From Burkholderiales bacterium (GTDB lineage Bacteria; Pseudomonadota; Gammaproteobacteria; Burkholderiales; Burkholderiaceae_C): a stretch of 12,413 nucleotides of DNA. The notes under the pieces are model-generated. The model did no database searches, was not told the origin of the DNA, and saw nothing but the letters and a program-made list of their open reading frames with translations. How positions within the stretch are numbered: the stretch's first letter is position 1; every line of letters starts with the position of its first letter. Position numbers and translations under genes: made by a program. This document shows positions 1-7,384 of this stretch, one piece after another. The DNA lies in the NCBI GenBank assembly GCA_947448105.1, contig CANFNE010000047.1:1-12413 (forward strand). Direction: 5' to 3'.

Positions 1-939
1 CCAGCTGCTGCCCCACAAGAGCTTGATAACGTTCCAGCCCGCACCACGGAACTCGCCTTCCAGCTCCTGCACGATCTTGCCGTTGCCACGCACCGGGCCG
101 TCCAGGCGCTGCAGATTGCAATTGATGACAAAAATCAGGTTGTCCAGGCCTTCGCGCGCGGCCAGGCCGATGGCGCCCAAGGATTCAACCTCGTCCATCT
201 CGCCGTCGCCACAAAACACCCAGACCTTGCGGTTTTCGGTATTGGCAATGCCGCGGGCGTGCAGGTATTTGAGGAAGCGCGCCTGGTAAATCGCCATCAG
301 CGGCCCCAGACCCATGGACACGGTAGGGAACTGCCAAAACTCGGGCATCAGCTTGGGATGCGGATAGCTCGACAAGCCCTTGCCATCGACCTCCTGGCGG
401 AAGTTGAGCAGCTGCTCTTCGGTCAAGCGGCCTTCCAAATAGGCACGGGCGTACACGCCGGGGGACACGTGGCCCTGGATATACAGGCAGTCGCCGCCGT
501 GGTTTTCACTCTCAGCGTGCCAAAAGTGGTTAAAGCCCGCACCAAACAAGCTGGCCAGCGAAGCAAAGGAGCCGATGTGGCCACCCAGGTCACCGCCGTC
601 CACCGGGTGGTGGCGATTGGCCTTGACCACCATCGCCATGGCGTTCCAGCGCATGTAAGCGCGCAGGCGCTCTTCAATTTCCAGGTTGCCCGGGGCGTGC
701 TCTTGCTGCTCGGTCTCAATCGTGTTGACGTAGCCGGTGGTCGCCGAGAAAGGCATGTCAATGCTTTTCTGGCGCGCGTGCTCCAGCAGTTGTTCGAGCA
801 AAAAGTGGGCGCGCTCCGGGCCTTCGGCCTCGATGACGGCGGACAAAGCCTCCATCCACTCGCGGGTTTCTTGGGTGTCTATATCGCTGCCGACCTGGAA
901 AGGTGGCGTGACCGGGGTGGTGGGTGCAGGGTTCGTCAT
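1..939 (-). CDS. aceE: Pyruvate dehydrogenase E1 component, N-terminal part (cut by left edge)
   Basis: This is the homodimeric-type E1 subunit of the pyruvate dehydrogenase complex, a cytoplasmic thiamine-diphosphate enzyme that decarboxylates pyruvate and passes the acetyl group to E2 lipoyl groups. Reading the minus strand from the ATG at 939 gives 313 uninterrupted codons; the family is usually close to 890 residues, so about a third is present. Recognisable blocks are ERLRAYMRWNAMAMV, GGHIGSFASLASLFGAGFNHF, YPHPKLMPEFWQFPTVSMGLGP and the thiamine-diphosphate/Mg motif GDGEMDE followed by NCNLQRLDGPV, all typical of AceE rather than of the alpha/beta E1 type. A GAGG Shine-Dalgarno (946-949) lies 6 bases before the ATG and supports this start. 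The gene is divergent from the sensor kinase and has a promoter candidate at 1030-1058. The reading frame is intact to the edge. Identity is secure. Confidence 0.97.
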   Translation of the reverse strand, partial: MTNPAPTTPVTPPFQVGSDIDTQETREWMEALSAVIEAEGPERAHFLLEQLLEHARQKSIDMPFSATTGYVNTIETEQQEHAPGNLEIEERLRAYMRWNAMAMVVKANRHHPVDGGDLGGHIGSFASLASLFGAGFNHFWHAESENHGGDCLYIQGHVSPGVYARAYLEGRLTEEQLLNFRQEVDGKGLSSYPHPKLMPEFWQFPTVSMGLGPLMAIYQARFLKYLHARGIANTENRKVWVFCGDGEMDEVESLGAIGLAAREGLDNLIFVINCNLQRLDGPVRGNGKIVQELEGEFRGAGWNVIKLLWGSSW

Positions 940-1102
940 GTCGCGCCTCGTGGTTTTGTTGTTGATCGTGAACTGTAGCGAGTTTCTCACATTTTTTTAT
1001 AAATTTCAAATCATGCTTTTCCATTTTGCAATATGAAATACAAATGCCGCAGTGTCAAAATACCAAGCCAGCGCACACGCCGCCCCCGCCTACACTTGCG
1101 CC
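940..1102. other. Divergent intergenic region between aceE and the sensor kinase
   Basis: This 163-base stretch separates two divergent genes and should hold the control elements of both. Positions 975-1050 are strikingly AT-rich for this genome. It contains the aceE promoter candidate at 1030-1058 and a spaced inverted repeat, ATTTCA at 1003-1008 and TGAAAT at 1034-1039, with centres 31 bases apart. I found no convincing promoter for the plus strand: TATGAA at 1032-1037 is a possible -10 but lacks a decent -35. No small gene or RNA is evident. Confidence 0.6.
1030..1058 (-). promoter_or_regulatory. Candidate sigma70 promoter of aceE
   Basis: On the minus strand a perfect -35 hexamer TTGACA (1058-1053) is followed, after a 17-base spacer, by CATATT (1035-1030), which matches the -10 consensus at 4 of 6 positions. 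Transcription would begin near 1023, giving an AT-rich leader of about 85 bases before the aceE ATG. The match is by eye only. The region is AT-rich, so the -10 could arise by chance, but the perfect -35 with ideal spacing is notable. Confidence 0.5.
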
Positions 1103-3592
1103 ATGCCGATCGCCGATCTTTTCAACCTGCCCGTGCGCCTGGAAATTCCAGCGGTTCGCCGCGCACGCCGCTGGTGGCAGCACCTCAATCCCCATCGACA
1201 AGACTGGGTGGCCATGCTCGCACCGCTCGCGGCCGTGGTCTTGTTCATGGCAGCGATCGTGGCTGCCTTGGGTTACCTGCAATTGGAAGAAATGGACCGC
1301 GAGCAAGAAGCGGTTCAACGCGACGTCGAATACACCCAGCAACGTCTGCGACTGCGCTTGCTGGAGCGCCAGGAACAGCTCACGCGCATCGCACGCGATC
1401 TGTCCAACCACGAAATCAACGCCGAAGGCTTTCGCACCCGCGTAGCGGGCCTGCTCAACCAGTACCACGAACTTCAAGGCGCGGCCTGGTTGGACGATCG
1501 CAAACGGGTGCAAAGCAGCACGGGCTCGACCGCCACCTGGATGTTCCAGAGCATGCCCAATGGCGGCGTGGCATTGCAGGCGGATGCAGAGGCAGGTTTC
1601 AAGCGCGCACGCGATATGCGCCAAACCGTCTATTTGCAGCGCACCAAGGTGGGTGAATACGCCCCGCTGCTGCAGCTCTTTATTCCGCTGACCAACCAAG
1701 GGCGCTTTGCCGGCGTCTTGCTCGCAGAGTTCTCTATTGACGGCCTGTACCGCTACGGCGTGCCTAGCGAAGTGTCAGCGCGCTACGCCGTGTCGCTGCA
1801 AGACGCCAAAGGGGCCGTCTTGGCGGGCGTGGGTTTGCCGCTCAAGACCCCTATCGCCCAAATGCCCTGGCGGCGCAAGGCCAATACGTATTCCATGCCT
1901 CTGTCACCTGTGGGCGACGATCTGGTGGTACGGGCCCAGGCCTATCGGGCCTCGCTGGGCTTGATTGGCAGCGGTCTGTTTTGGTTGGTAAGCGCCCTGA
2001 GCCTGATGACCACCTGGATGTTGGTGGCCAACTGGCGGCATTCCCGCAAGCGACTGCAAGCCCAGCAGGCGCTCTTGTCGGAGACCAATTTTCGCCGCGC
2101 CATGGAAAATTCCATGCTTACCGGCATGCGCGCCATGGATTTGCAAGGCCGCATCACCTATGTCAACGCCGCGTTTTGCATGATGACCGGCTGGAGCGAG
2201 TCCGAACTGGTGGGTCGCACCGCGCCGTTTCCCTATTGGCCCGAGAGCGACCGTGAACAACTCACCGCGCTGCTGGACCAAGAACTTGCGGGCAAAACCA
2301 ACCAAGGCGGCATCCAGGTGCGGGTCAAGCGGCGCGATGGCGTCTTATTTGACGCCCGCCTCTATGTGGCCCCGCTGATTGACGCCATGGGCGCACAAAC
2401 CGGCTGGGTCACCTCCATGACTGACATTACCGAACCCAACCGGGTGCGCGAGCAGTTGTCGGCCTCGCACCTGCGCTTTACCACCGTACTGGAAGCGCTG
2501 GACGCGTCCATTTCCGTCGCCCCCTTGGGTAGCGACGAACTGGTGTTTGCCAACAAGCTGTACCGCCAGTGGTTTGGCACCCAGGCCGGGGGCCACCTGC
2601 AACTGGTAGCAGAAGCCGGCATGCCGCAAACCAAAACCAACCATGAGACGGCGGACGACGTGGATCTGTTTGCCGGTTTTCCGCTGAGCGACCTGCCCGA
2701 GAGCGACACCGAAAGCGCAGAGCTGTTTGTCGCGGCCTTGGGCAAGTGGCTCGAAGTGCGCACCCGCTACCTGAGTTGGGTGGACGGGCGCCTGGCGCAA
2801 ATGGTGATTGCCACCGACATCACCGGTCGGCGCATGGCCGAAGAGCAAGCCGCCACCCAGGCCGAAAAGGCCCAAACCGCCAGCCGCATGATCACCATGG
2901 GCGAGATGGCATCGAGCGTGGCCCACGAGCTCAACCAGCCGCTGACCGCCATCAACAACTACTGCAACGGCATGGTCTCGCGCATCAAAGACCAGCAAAT
3001 CACCCAGGACGAACTGCTGGGCGCACTGGAAAAAACCGCCAAACAGGCCCAACGCGCTGGCAACATCATCCAGCGCATTCGCAGCTTTGTGAAGCGCAGC
3101 GAGCCCAACCGCACCGAGTCGGACGTGGAAACCATGGTCAATGAGTCGCTTGAACTCGCGGAGATTGAGCTGCGTCGCTTCAACGTGCGCCTGATCCGCC
3201 ACATCGCCGACGATCTGCCCGTGCTGCTGGTGGACCGGATTTTGATCGAGCAAGTGCTGGTCAACCTCTTGCGCAACGCGGCCGAATCCATTGACGCGGC
3301 GCAGCGCCAGGCGCCGGAACGCAGCGTCGAGTTGCGGGTAACGCGCAGCTTTTTTGAAGGCAAAAAAGGCGTGGAGTTCTCCGTCCAGGACAGCGGCAAG
3401 GGAATAGCCCCGGAAGTGATGGCGCGCTTGTATGAAGCTTTCTATTCCACCAAGGCCGACGGCATGGGGATTGGCCTGAGCCTGTGCCGCTCCATCATCG
3501 AGTCGCACCGAGGGCGGCTCATAGCGGAGAACCTTTACAATGGATCGGCAGTTTCGGGGTGCAAATTCCTGTTCTGGCTGCCCTTGGCTTGA
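1103..3592 (+). CDS. Membrane-bound PAS sensor histidine kinase (FixL/DctB-like)
   Basis: Sensor kinase of a two-component system, 829 residues from the ATG at 1103. In order: transmembrane helix about 35-59; a periplasmic region of roughly 220 residues starting with a charged, probably helical segment; transmembrane helix about 285-309; a first PAS domain (about 326-448, with ITYVNAAFCMMTGWSESELVG and the closing TDIT); a more diverged second PAS (about 455-575); a HisKA domain with the H-box HELNQPLTAINNY, phospho-acceptor His608; and an ATPase domain with N-box NLLRNAAESID, G1 box DSGKGI, F-box YEAFYSTK and G2 box GMGIGLSL. All catalytic boxes are intact. The H-box and ATPase style are those of the FixL/DctB class. 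An in-frame GTG at 1052 would add 17 residues, but they look like leader and overlap the aceE -35; neither start has a clear Shine-Dalgarno. The response regulator follows after 63 bases and is the obvious partner. The signal sensed is unknown. Confidence 0.93.
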   Translation: MPIADLFNLPVRLEIPAVRRARRWWQHLNPHRQDWVAMLAPLAAVVLFMAAIVAALGYLQLEEMDREQEAVQRDVEYTQQRLRLRLLERQEQLTRIARDLSNHEINAEGFRTRVAGLLNQYHELQGAAWLDDRKRVQSSTGSTATWMFQSMPNGGVALQADAEAGFKRARDMRQTVYLQRTKVGEYAPLLQLFIPLTNQGRFAGVLLAEFSIDGLYRYGVPSEVSARYAVSLQDAKGAVLAGVGLPLKTPIAQMPWRRKANTYSMPLSPVGDDLVVRAQAYRASLGLIGSGLFWLVSALSLMTTWMLVANWRHSRKRLQAQQALLSETNFRRAMENSMLTGMRAMDLQGRITYVNAAFCMMTGWSESELVGRTAPFPYWPESDREQLTALLDQELAGKTNQGGIQVRVKRRDGVLFDARLYVAPLIDAMGAQTGWVTSMTDITEPNRVREQLSASHLRFTTVLEALDASISVAPLGSDELVFANKLYRQWFGTQAGGHLQLVAEAGMPQTKTNHETADDVDLFAGFPLSDLPESDTESAELFVAALGKWLEVRTRYLSWVDGRLAQMVIATDITGRRMAEEQAATQAEKAQTASRMITMGEMASSVAHELNQPLTAINNYCNGMVSRIKDQQITQDELLGALEKTAKQAQRAGNIIQRIRSFVKRSEPNRTESDVETMVNESLELAEIELRRFNVRLIRHIADDLPVLLVDRILIEQVLVNLLRNAAESIDAAQRQAPERSVELRVTRSFFEGKKGVEFSVQDSGKGIAPEVMARLYEAFYSTKADGMGIGLSLCRSIIESHRGRLIAENLYNGSAVSGCKFLFWLPLA

Positions 3593-3655
3593 TCGAGTCA
3601 GCCCTCCTGCGCAACGCAGCGCTGCACACAATTACTATTTGATTTGGACGCATTC

Positions 3656-4282
3656 ATGAGCTTGATCCCGAAAAAAGGCACGGTCTATGTAGTCGACGAC
3701 GACGAGGCTGTGCGCGACTCGCTGCAATGGCTGCTCGAAGGCAAGGGCTACCGCGTGCGCTGCTTTGATTCCGCCGAATCCTTTTTAAGCCGCTACGACG
3801 CGCGCGAAGTGGCCTGCCTGATCGTGGACATCCGCATGGGCGGCATGACAGGGCTGGAGCTGCAAACGCGCCTGATCGAGATCCGCTCGCCGCTGCCCAT
3901 CGTGTTCATTACCGGCCACGGCGACGTGCCCATGGCGGTCGACACCATGAAAAAAGGTGCCATGGACTTCATCCAAAAACCGTTCAACGAGGCCGAACTC
4001 GTGCCTTTGGTTGAAAGAATGCTGGAAACCGCCAAGGAGTCCTTCGCTGGCTCGCAACTGGCGGCCAGCCGCGAAAGCCTGTTGTCTAAATTAACGCTGC
4101 GCGAGTCGCAGGTGCTTGAGCGCATCGTCGCCGGTCGCCTGAACAAGCAAATCGCCGACGACTTAGGCATAAGCATCAAGACGGTGGAGGCCCACCGCGC
4201 CAACATCATGGAAAAACTCAGCGCCAACACCGTGGCCGACTTGCTCAAGATCGCGCTGGGACAAAGCGCCACAAAATCTTAG
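3656..4282 (+). CDS. FixJ-family response regulator with LuxR-type DNA-binding domain
   Basis: Cytoplasmic transcriptional regulator of 208 residues, the likely phosphorylation target of the preceding kinase. The receiver domain (about 9-125) has the acidic pocket D14-D15-D16, the phospho-acceptor Asp58 in LIVDIRM, Thr86 in ITGHGD and Lys108 in QKPF. The block ITGHGDVPMAVDTMKKGAMDFI is typical of the FixJ/TodT/DctR subgroup. A LuxR/GerE helix-turn-helix follows (about 146-201), including LTLRESQVLERIVAG, NKQIADDLGISIKTVEAHRANIMEKL. The ATG at 3656 is preferred over an in-frame TTG at 3644 because it places the receiver at the usual distance from the N-terminus; a weak GGA lies 7 bases upstream. 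It is spaced 63 bases after the kinase, with no terminator between them. Target genes cannot be read from the sequence; divergent aceE is one candidate. The domain assignment is secure, the regulon is not. Confidence 0.94.
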   Translation: MSLIPKKGTVYVVDDDEAVRDSLQWLLEGKGYRVRCFDSAESFLSRYDAREVACLIVDIRMGGMTGLELQTRLIEIRSPLPIVFITGHGDVPMAVDTMKKGAMDFIQKPFNEAELVPLVERMLETAKESFAGSQLAASRESLLSKLTLRESQVLERIVAGRLNKQIADDLGISIKTVEAHRANIMEKLSANTVADLLKIALGQSATKS

Positions 4283-4363
4283 TTTTTTCTAGTGCAGCCC
4301 TGACTTCATGGGCGCTCTAAGGCATGTCCTGCGTGCCACCCACCATTTCAGACACATTGACCC

Positions 4364-5233
4364 ATGAACCACACCACCGCTGAACGCCAAGCCGCCATCA
4401 TTGACGGCGTCGCCCTGTCCGCCCAATTGCGCGAAGACGTCACCCGCCGCACGCTGGCCCTCAAAGCCCGCGGCATCACGCCCGGCTTGGCCGTGGTGCT
4501 GGTGGGCGACAACCCTGCATCCCAGGTCTATGTGCGCAACAAGGTCAAAGCCTGCGCTGATTCGGGCCTGCATTCGGTGCTGGAGCGATATGACGCTGAC
4601 ATGAGCGAAGCCGCCTTACTGGCGCGCATTGACGCCCTGAACAAGGACCCCAGCATCCACGGCATCTTGGTGCAGCTGCCCGTACCGGCACACATTGACG
4701 CCAACAAGGTGATCGAGGCCATATCCCCCGCCAAGGACGTGGACGGTTTTCACATTGCCAGCGCCGGTGCGCTCATGGTGGGCCAGCCCGGCTTTTTGCC
4801 GTGCACGCCGTACGGCTGCATGAAGATGCTCGAATCCATTGGTTACGACCTGCGCGGCAAGCACGCGGTGGTGATTGGCCGCAGCAACATTGTGGGCAAA
4901 CCCATGGCCATGCTGCTGCTGCAAAAAAACGCCACGGTCACCATCTGCCACAGTGGCACCAAAAACCTCAAAGCCCTGACGCTGCAGGCCGATGTGGTCG
5001 TGGCTGCGGTGGGCAAGCGCAATGTGCTGACCGCCGACATGGTCAAGCCCGGCGCCGTCGTCATTGACGTGGGCATGAACCGCACGCCAGAGGGCAAGCT
5101 CTGCGGCGACGTGGATTACGAAGGCGTGCGCCAGGTGGCCAGCCACATTACCCCCGTGCCGGGCGGTGTGGGTCCCATGACCATCACCATGCTTCTGGTC
5201 AACACCCTGGAATCGGCAGAGCGCAGCGCATGA
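4364..5233 (+). CDS. folD: Bifunctional methylenetetrahydrofolate dehydrogenase / methenyltetrahydrofolate cyclohydrolase
   Basis: Cytoplasmic enzyme that interconverts 5,10-methylene-, 5,10-methenyl- and 10-formyl-tetrahydrofolate, using NADP and supplying one-carbon units for purine and formyl-methionine synthesis. The 289-residue protein has the normal family length. Visible signatures are PASQVYVRNKVKAC with Tyr56 and Lys60 (equivalent to the catalytic Tyr/Lys pair of the family), ILVQLPVP at 101-108, KDVDGFH with Asp127, the nucleotide-binding GRSNIVGKP at 172-180, and PVPGGVGPMT at 264-273. The N-terminus AAIIDGVALSAQLRE aligns with the usual FolD start region, which supports the ATG at 4364 although no Shine-Dalgarno is evident. 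It lies 81 bases after the response regulator, and its TGA overlaps the start of prlC as ATGA, so the two are probably translationally coupled. All key residues are present. Confidence 0.97.
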   Translation: MNHTTAERQAAIIDGVALSAQLREDVTRRTLALKARGITPGLAVVLVGDNPASQVYVRNKVKACADSGLHSVLERYDADMSEAALLARIDALNKDPSIHGILVQLPVPAHIDANKVIEAISPAKDVDGFHIASAGALMVGQPGFLPCTPYGCMKMLESIGYDLRGKHAVVIGRSNIVGKPMAMLLLQKNATVTICHSGTKNLKALTLQADVVVAAVGKRNVLTADMVKPGAVVIDVGMNRTPEGKLCGDVDYEGVRQVASHITPVPGGVGPMTITMLLVNTLESAERSA

Positions 5234-7296
5234 ACAACCCCTTGCTGATGGCGTCACCTACGCCCTTGTTTGACCAGATCCGACCCGAGCATGTAGCCCC
5301 GGCTATCGAGACCTTACTGGCCCAGGCCCAGGGCGCGCTGGAAACCGTGACCGCGGCAGGATTTCCCGCCCAGTGGTCCGCCATGGCCACAACCCTGGAC
5401 GTTGCCAACGAAAAACTCAGCATGGCCTGGGGCGCGGTCAGCCACCTCAACAGCGTGGCCGACGGCCCGGAGCTGCGCGCTGCCTACAACGCGGCCCTGC
5501 CCCTGGTCACCGAATTTTGGACGCGCCTAGGCGCAGACGAGCGCCTGTACGCCAAATACAAAGCCATGGACCCGGCAAGCCTGAACCCTGAGCAGCGCCA
5601 GGCCCACAAGAACGCGGTGCGCAACTTTGTGCTCGGCGGCGCCGAACTCACAGGCGAGGCGCGCACGCGCTTTGCCGCGATTCAGGAACGCATGGCCGAA
5701 CTCAGCCAAAAGTTCAGCGAAAACACGCTTGACGCCACCGATGCCTACTTTTACTTCGCAACCGCCGAAGAAATGGCGGGCGTACCCGCCGATGTCAGCC
5801 AGGCTGCGCGAACCGCCGCCGTGGTAGACGGCAAAGAAGGTTTCAAACTCAGCCTGAAAATGCCCTGCTATTTGCCAGTGATGCAGTTCGCCACCAGCAG
5901 CGCCCTGCGCGCCACGCTGTACCGGGCCTACGCCACACGGGCATCTTTAGAGGCCGCGCCCGAGGCGCAACACTTTGACAATGCGCCCGTCATGCGCGAA
6001 ATTTTGGCCCTGCGCCACGAAGAAGCGCAGCTGCTGGGTTTTGCCAATTTTGGTGCCCTGTCGGTGGCGCCCAAGATGGCCGATTCGCCCGAAGCGGTAA
6101 TTGCGTTTTTGCGCGACCTGGCAAAGCGAGCACGCCCCTACGCCGAGCGCGACGTCGCTGAGCTGCGCGCTTTTGCCGCCGAACACCTGGACCTGCACGA
6201 CCCCCAGGCCTGGGATTGGCCGTTTATTGGAGAAAAGCTCAAGGAAGCGCGCTACGCCTTCAGCGAGCAAGAGGTCAAGCAGTATTTCACCCTGCCCAAG
6301 GTGCTCGCTGGCCTGTTCAAGATTGTGGAGGGCCTGTTTGACGTCGTCATCTCTGAAGACACGGCGCCGGTCTGGAACGAAGGCGTGCACTTTTACCGCA
6401 TCGAGCGTCAAACGCCTACGGGGCGCATTTTGATCGGTCAGTTTTACCTGGACCCCAGCGCGCGCAGCGGCAAACGCGGTGGCGCATGGATGGACGATGT
6501 GCGCACCCGCTGGCTGCGCCCGGACACCGGCGCGCTGCAAACACCCATCGCCCACCTGGTGTGCAATTTTGCCGAAGGCAGCGAGACCGACGGCGTGCGC
6601 AAGCCCGCCTTGCTGTCGCACGACGACGTGACCACCCTCTTCCACGAATTTGGCCACGGCCTGCACCACCTGCTCACGCAAGTGAATGAACGCGACGTGG
6701 CAGGCATCAGCGGTGTTGAGTGGGACGCGGTGGAGTTGCCCAGCCAGTTCATGGAAAACTTCTGCTGGGAGTGGAATGTGATTGCCCACATGACCGCCCA
6801 TGTGGACACCGGTGCGCCCTTGCCGCGCGCCCTCTTTGACAAGATGCTGGCCGCGCGCAATTTTCAAAGCGGCATGCAGACCCTGCGACAGATCGAGTTT
6901 TCGCTGTTCGACATGCTGCTGCACTCCGGCGGCGCGCCGCACGGTGACCCGATGGCGCTGCTGCAGCAGGTGCGCGACGAAGTGGCGGTGCTGCCCAGCC
7001 CGGCTTTTGCCCGCAGCATCAACACCTTTAGCCACATCTTTGCCGGCGGCTATGCGGCGGGTTACTACAGCTACAAGTGGGCCGAAGTGCTCAGCGCCGA
7101 CGCCTACGCCGCATTTGAGGAATCGGCCTTGGCAAGCGGCGACCCGAACCCGTCCACCGGCAAAAAATACCTGCAAAGCATTCTGGAAGCCGGTGGCAGC
7201 CGCCCGGCCATGGAATCCTTCAAAGCCTTCCGGGGCCGCGAACCGACCCTGGACGCGTTGCTGCGTCACCAAGGGATGGCGCAGGCGCAGCACTGA
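5230..7296 (+). CDS. prlC: Oligopeptidase A, M3-family zinc metallopeptidase
   Basis: Cytoplasmic zinc peptidase that cleaves short peptides, including signal-peptide remnants in E. coli, and feeds amino-acid recycling. At 688 residues it matches the usual size for oligopeptidase A (about 680). The N-terminal half is largely helical and the catalytic domain occupies roughly the last 450 residues. The zinc site is intact: HEFGH with His472, Glu473 and His476, and the downstream ligand Glu502 in AVELPSQFMEN. The late motif FSHIFAGGYAAGYYSYKWAEVLSADAY, which forms part of the active-site wall in M3 enzymes, is also present. The start codon overlaps the folD stop (ATGA), implying coupled translation. 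There is no signal peptide. A good intrinsic terminator follows at 7306-7330. Dipeptidyl carboxypeptidase (Dcp) is the closest alternative in the same family, but the sequence style and N-terminus favour PrlC. Confidence 0.95.
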   Translation: MNNPLLMASPTPLFDQIRPEHVAPAIETLLAQAQGALETVTAAGFPAQWSAMATTLDVANEKLSMAWGAVSHLNSVADGPELRAAYNAALPLVTEFWTRLGADERLYAKYKAMDPASLNPEQRQAHKNAVRNFVLGGAELTGEARTRFAAIQERMAELSQKFSENTLDATDAYFYFATAEEMAGVPADVSQAARTAAVVDGKEGFKLSLKMPCYLPVMQFATSSALRATLYRAYATRASLEAAPEAQHFDNAPVMREILALRHEEAQLLGFANFGALSVAPKMADSPEAVIAFLRDLAKRARPYAERDVAELRAFAAEHLDLHDPQAWDWPFIGEKLKEARYAFSEQEVKQYFTLPKVLAGLFKIVEGLFDVVISEDTAPVWNEGVHFYRIERQTPTGRILIGQFYLDPSARSGKRGGAWMDDVRTRWLRPDTGALQTPIAHLVCNFAEGSETDGVRKPALLSHDDVTTLFHEFGHGLHHLLTQVNERDVAGISGVEWDAVELPSQFMENFCWEWNVIAHMTAHVDTGAPLPRALFDKMLAARNFQSGMQTLRQIEFSLFDMLLHSGGAPHGDPMALLQQVRDEVAVLPSPAFARSINTFSHIFAGGYAAGYYSYKWAEVLSADAYAAFEESALASGDPNPSTGKKYLQSILEAGGSRPAMESFKAFRGREPTLDALLRHQGMAQAQH

Positions 7297-7305
7297 AACC
7301 GAACG

Positions 7306-7330
7306 CGCCGCACGGGTTGGCGGCGTTTTT
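7306..7330 (+). terminator. Intrinsic terminator after prlC
   Basis: A 6-bp GC-only stem, CGCCGC (7306-7311) pairing with GCGGCG (7320-7325), encloses an 8-base loop and is followed directly by five T residues (7326-7330). It starts 9 bases after the prlC stop codon, as expected for a rho-independent terminator ending the plus-strand transcription unit. Confidence 0.75.
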
Positions 7331-7333
7331 CGA

Positions 7334-7348
7334 CTGGCGCAGCGCCAG
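7334..7348. repeat. 15-base perfect inverted repeat between convergent genes
   Basis: CTGGCGC-A-GCGCCAG is a perfect palindrome with a one-base centre, located between the two terminators of the convergent prlC and yejF genes. It has no adjacent T-run on either strand, so it is not itself a classic intrinsic terminator. It could strengthen transcript 3' ends or be incidental in GC-rich DNA. Confidence 0.4.
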
Positions 7349-7356
7349 CAGTCCCG

Positions 7357-7384
7357 AAAAAATAAGCGGCCTCAGTCCCGCCGC
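7357..7384 (-). terminator. Intrinsic terminator of the yej operon, overlapping the yejF stop codon
   Basis: On the minus strand GCGGC (7384-7380) pairs with GCCGC (7370-7366) around a 9-base loop, and the transcript continues TTATTTTTT (7365-7357). The yejF stop codon TGA (7374-7372) lies inside the loop, so the hairpin begins within the last codons of the gene. The stem is only 5 bp but all G-C, and the U-tract is strong. Confidence 0.6.

Noticed and set aside
259..978. Open frame of 239 codons on the plus strand opposite aceE
   Set aside because: The minus strand encodes a clear AceE N-terminus over the same bases; the plus-strand product has no recognisable motif and is a GC-bias shadow.
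3616..3625. Palindrome GCAGCGCTGC between kinase and response regulator, considered as operator or terminator
   Set aside because: Ten bases with no loop and no following T-run; such palindromes are expected by chance in DNA of this composition, and the downstream gene looks co-transcribed.
2345..3631. 428-codon frame on the minus strand opposite the sensor kinase
   Set aside because: It lies antisense to the PAS2, HisKA and ATPase domains, which carry unmistakable motifs; long antisense frames are common in high-GC genes and its product is His/Gly/Ala-rich without domain signatures.
4280..4290. T-run just after the response regulator, considered as a terminator
   Set aside because: No GC-rich hairpin precedes it, so it does not qualify as an intrinsic terminator.
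4283..4363. Possible folate-responsive riboswitch or separate promoter upstream of folD
   Set aside because: The 81-base gap is too short and shows no stable structure that I can fold, and no convincing -35/-10 pair.
5947..7293. 448-codon frame on the minus strand opposite prlC
   Set aside because: It is antisense to the M3 catalytic domain with an intact zinc site; composition is shadow-like and it has no credible start context or neighbours.
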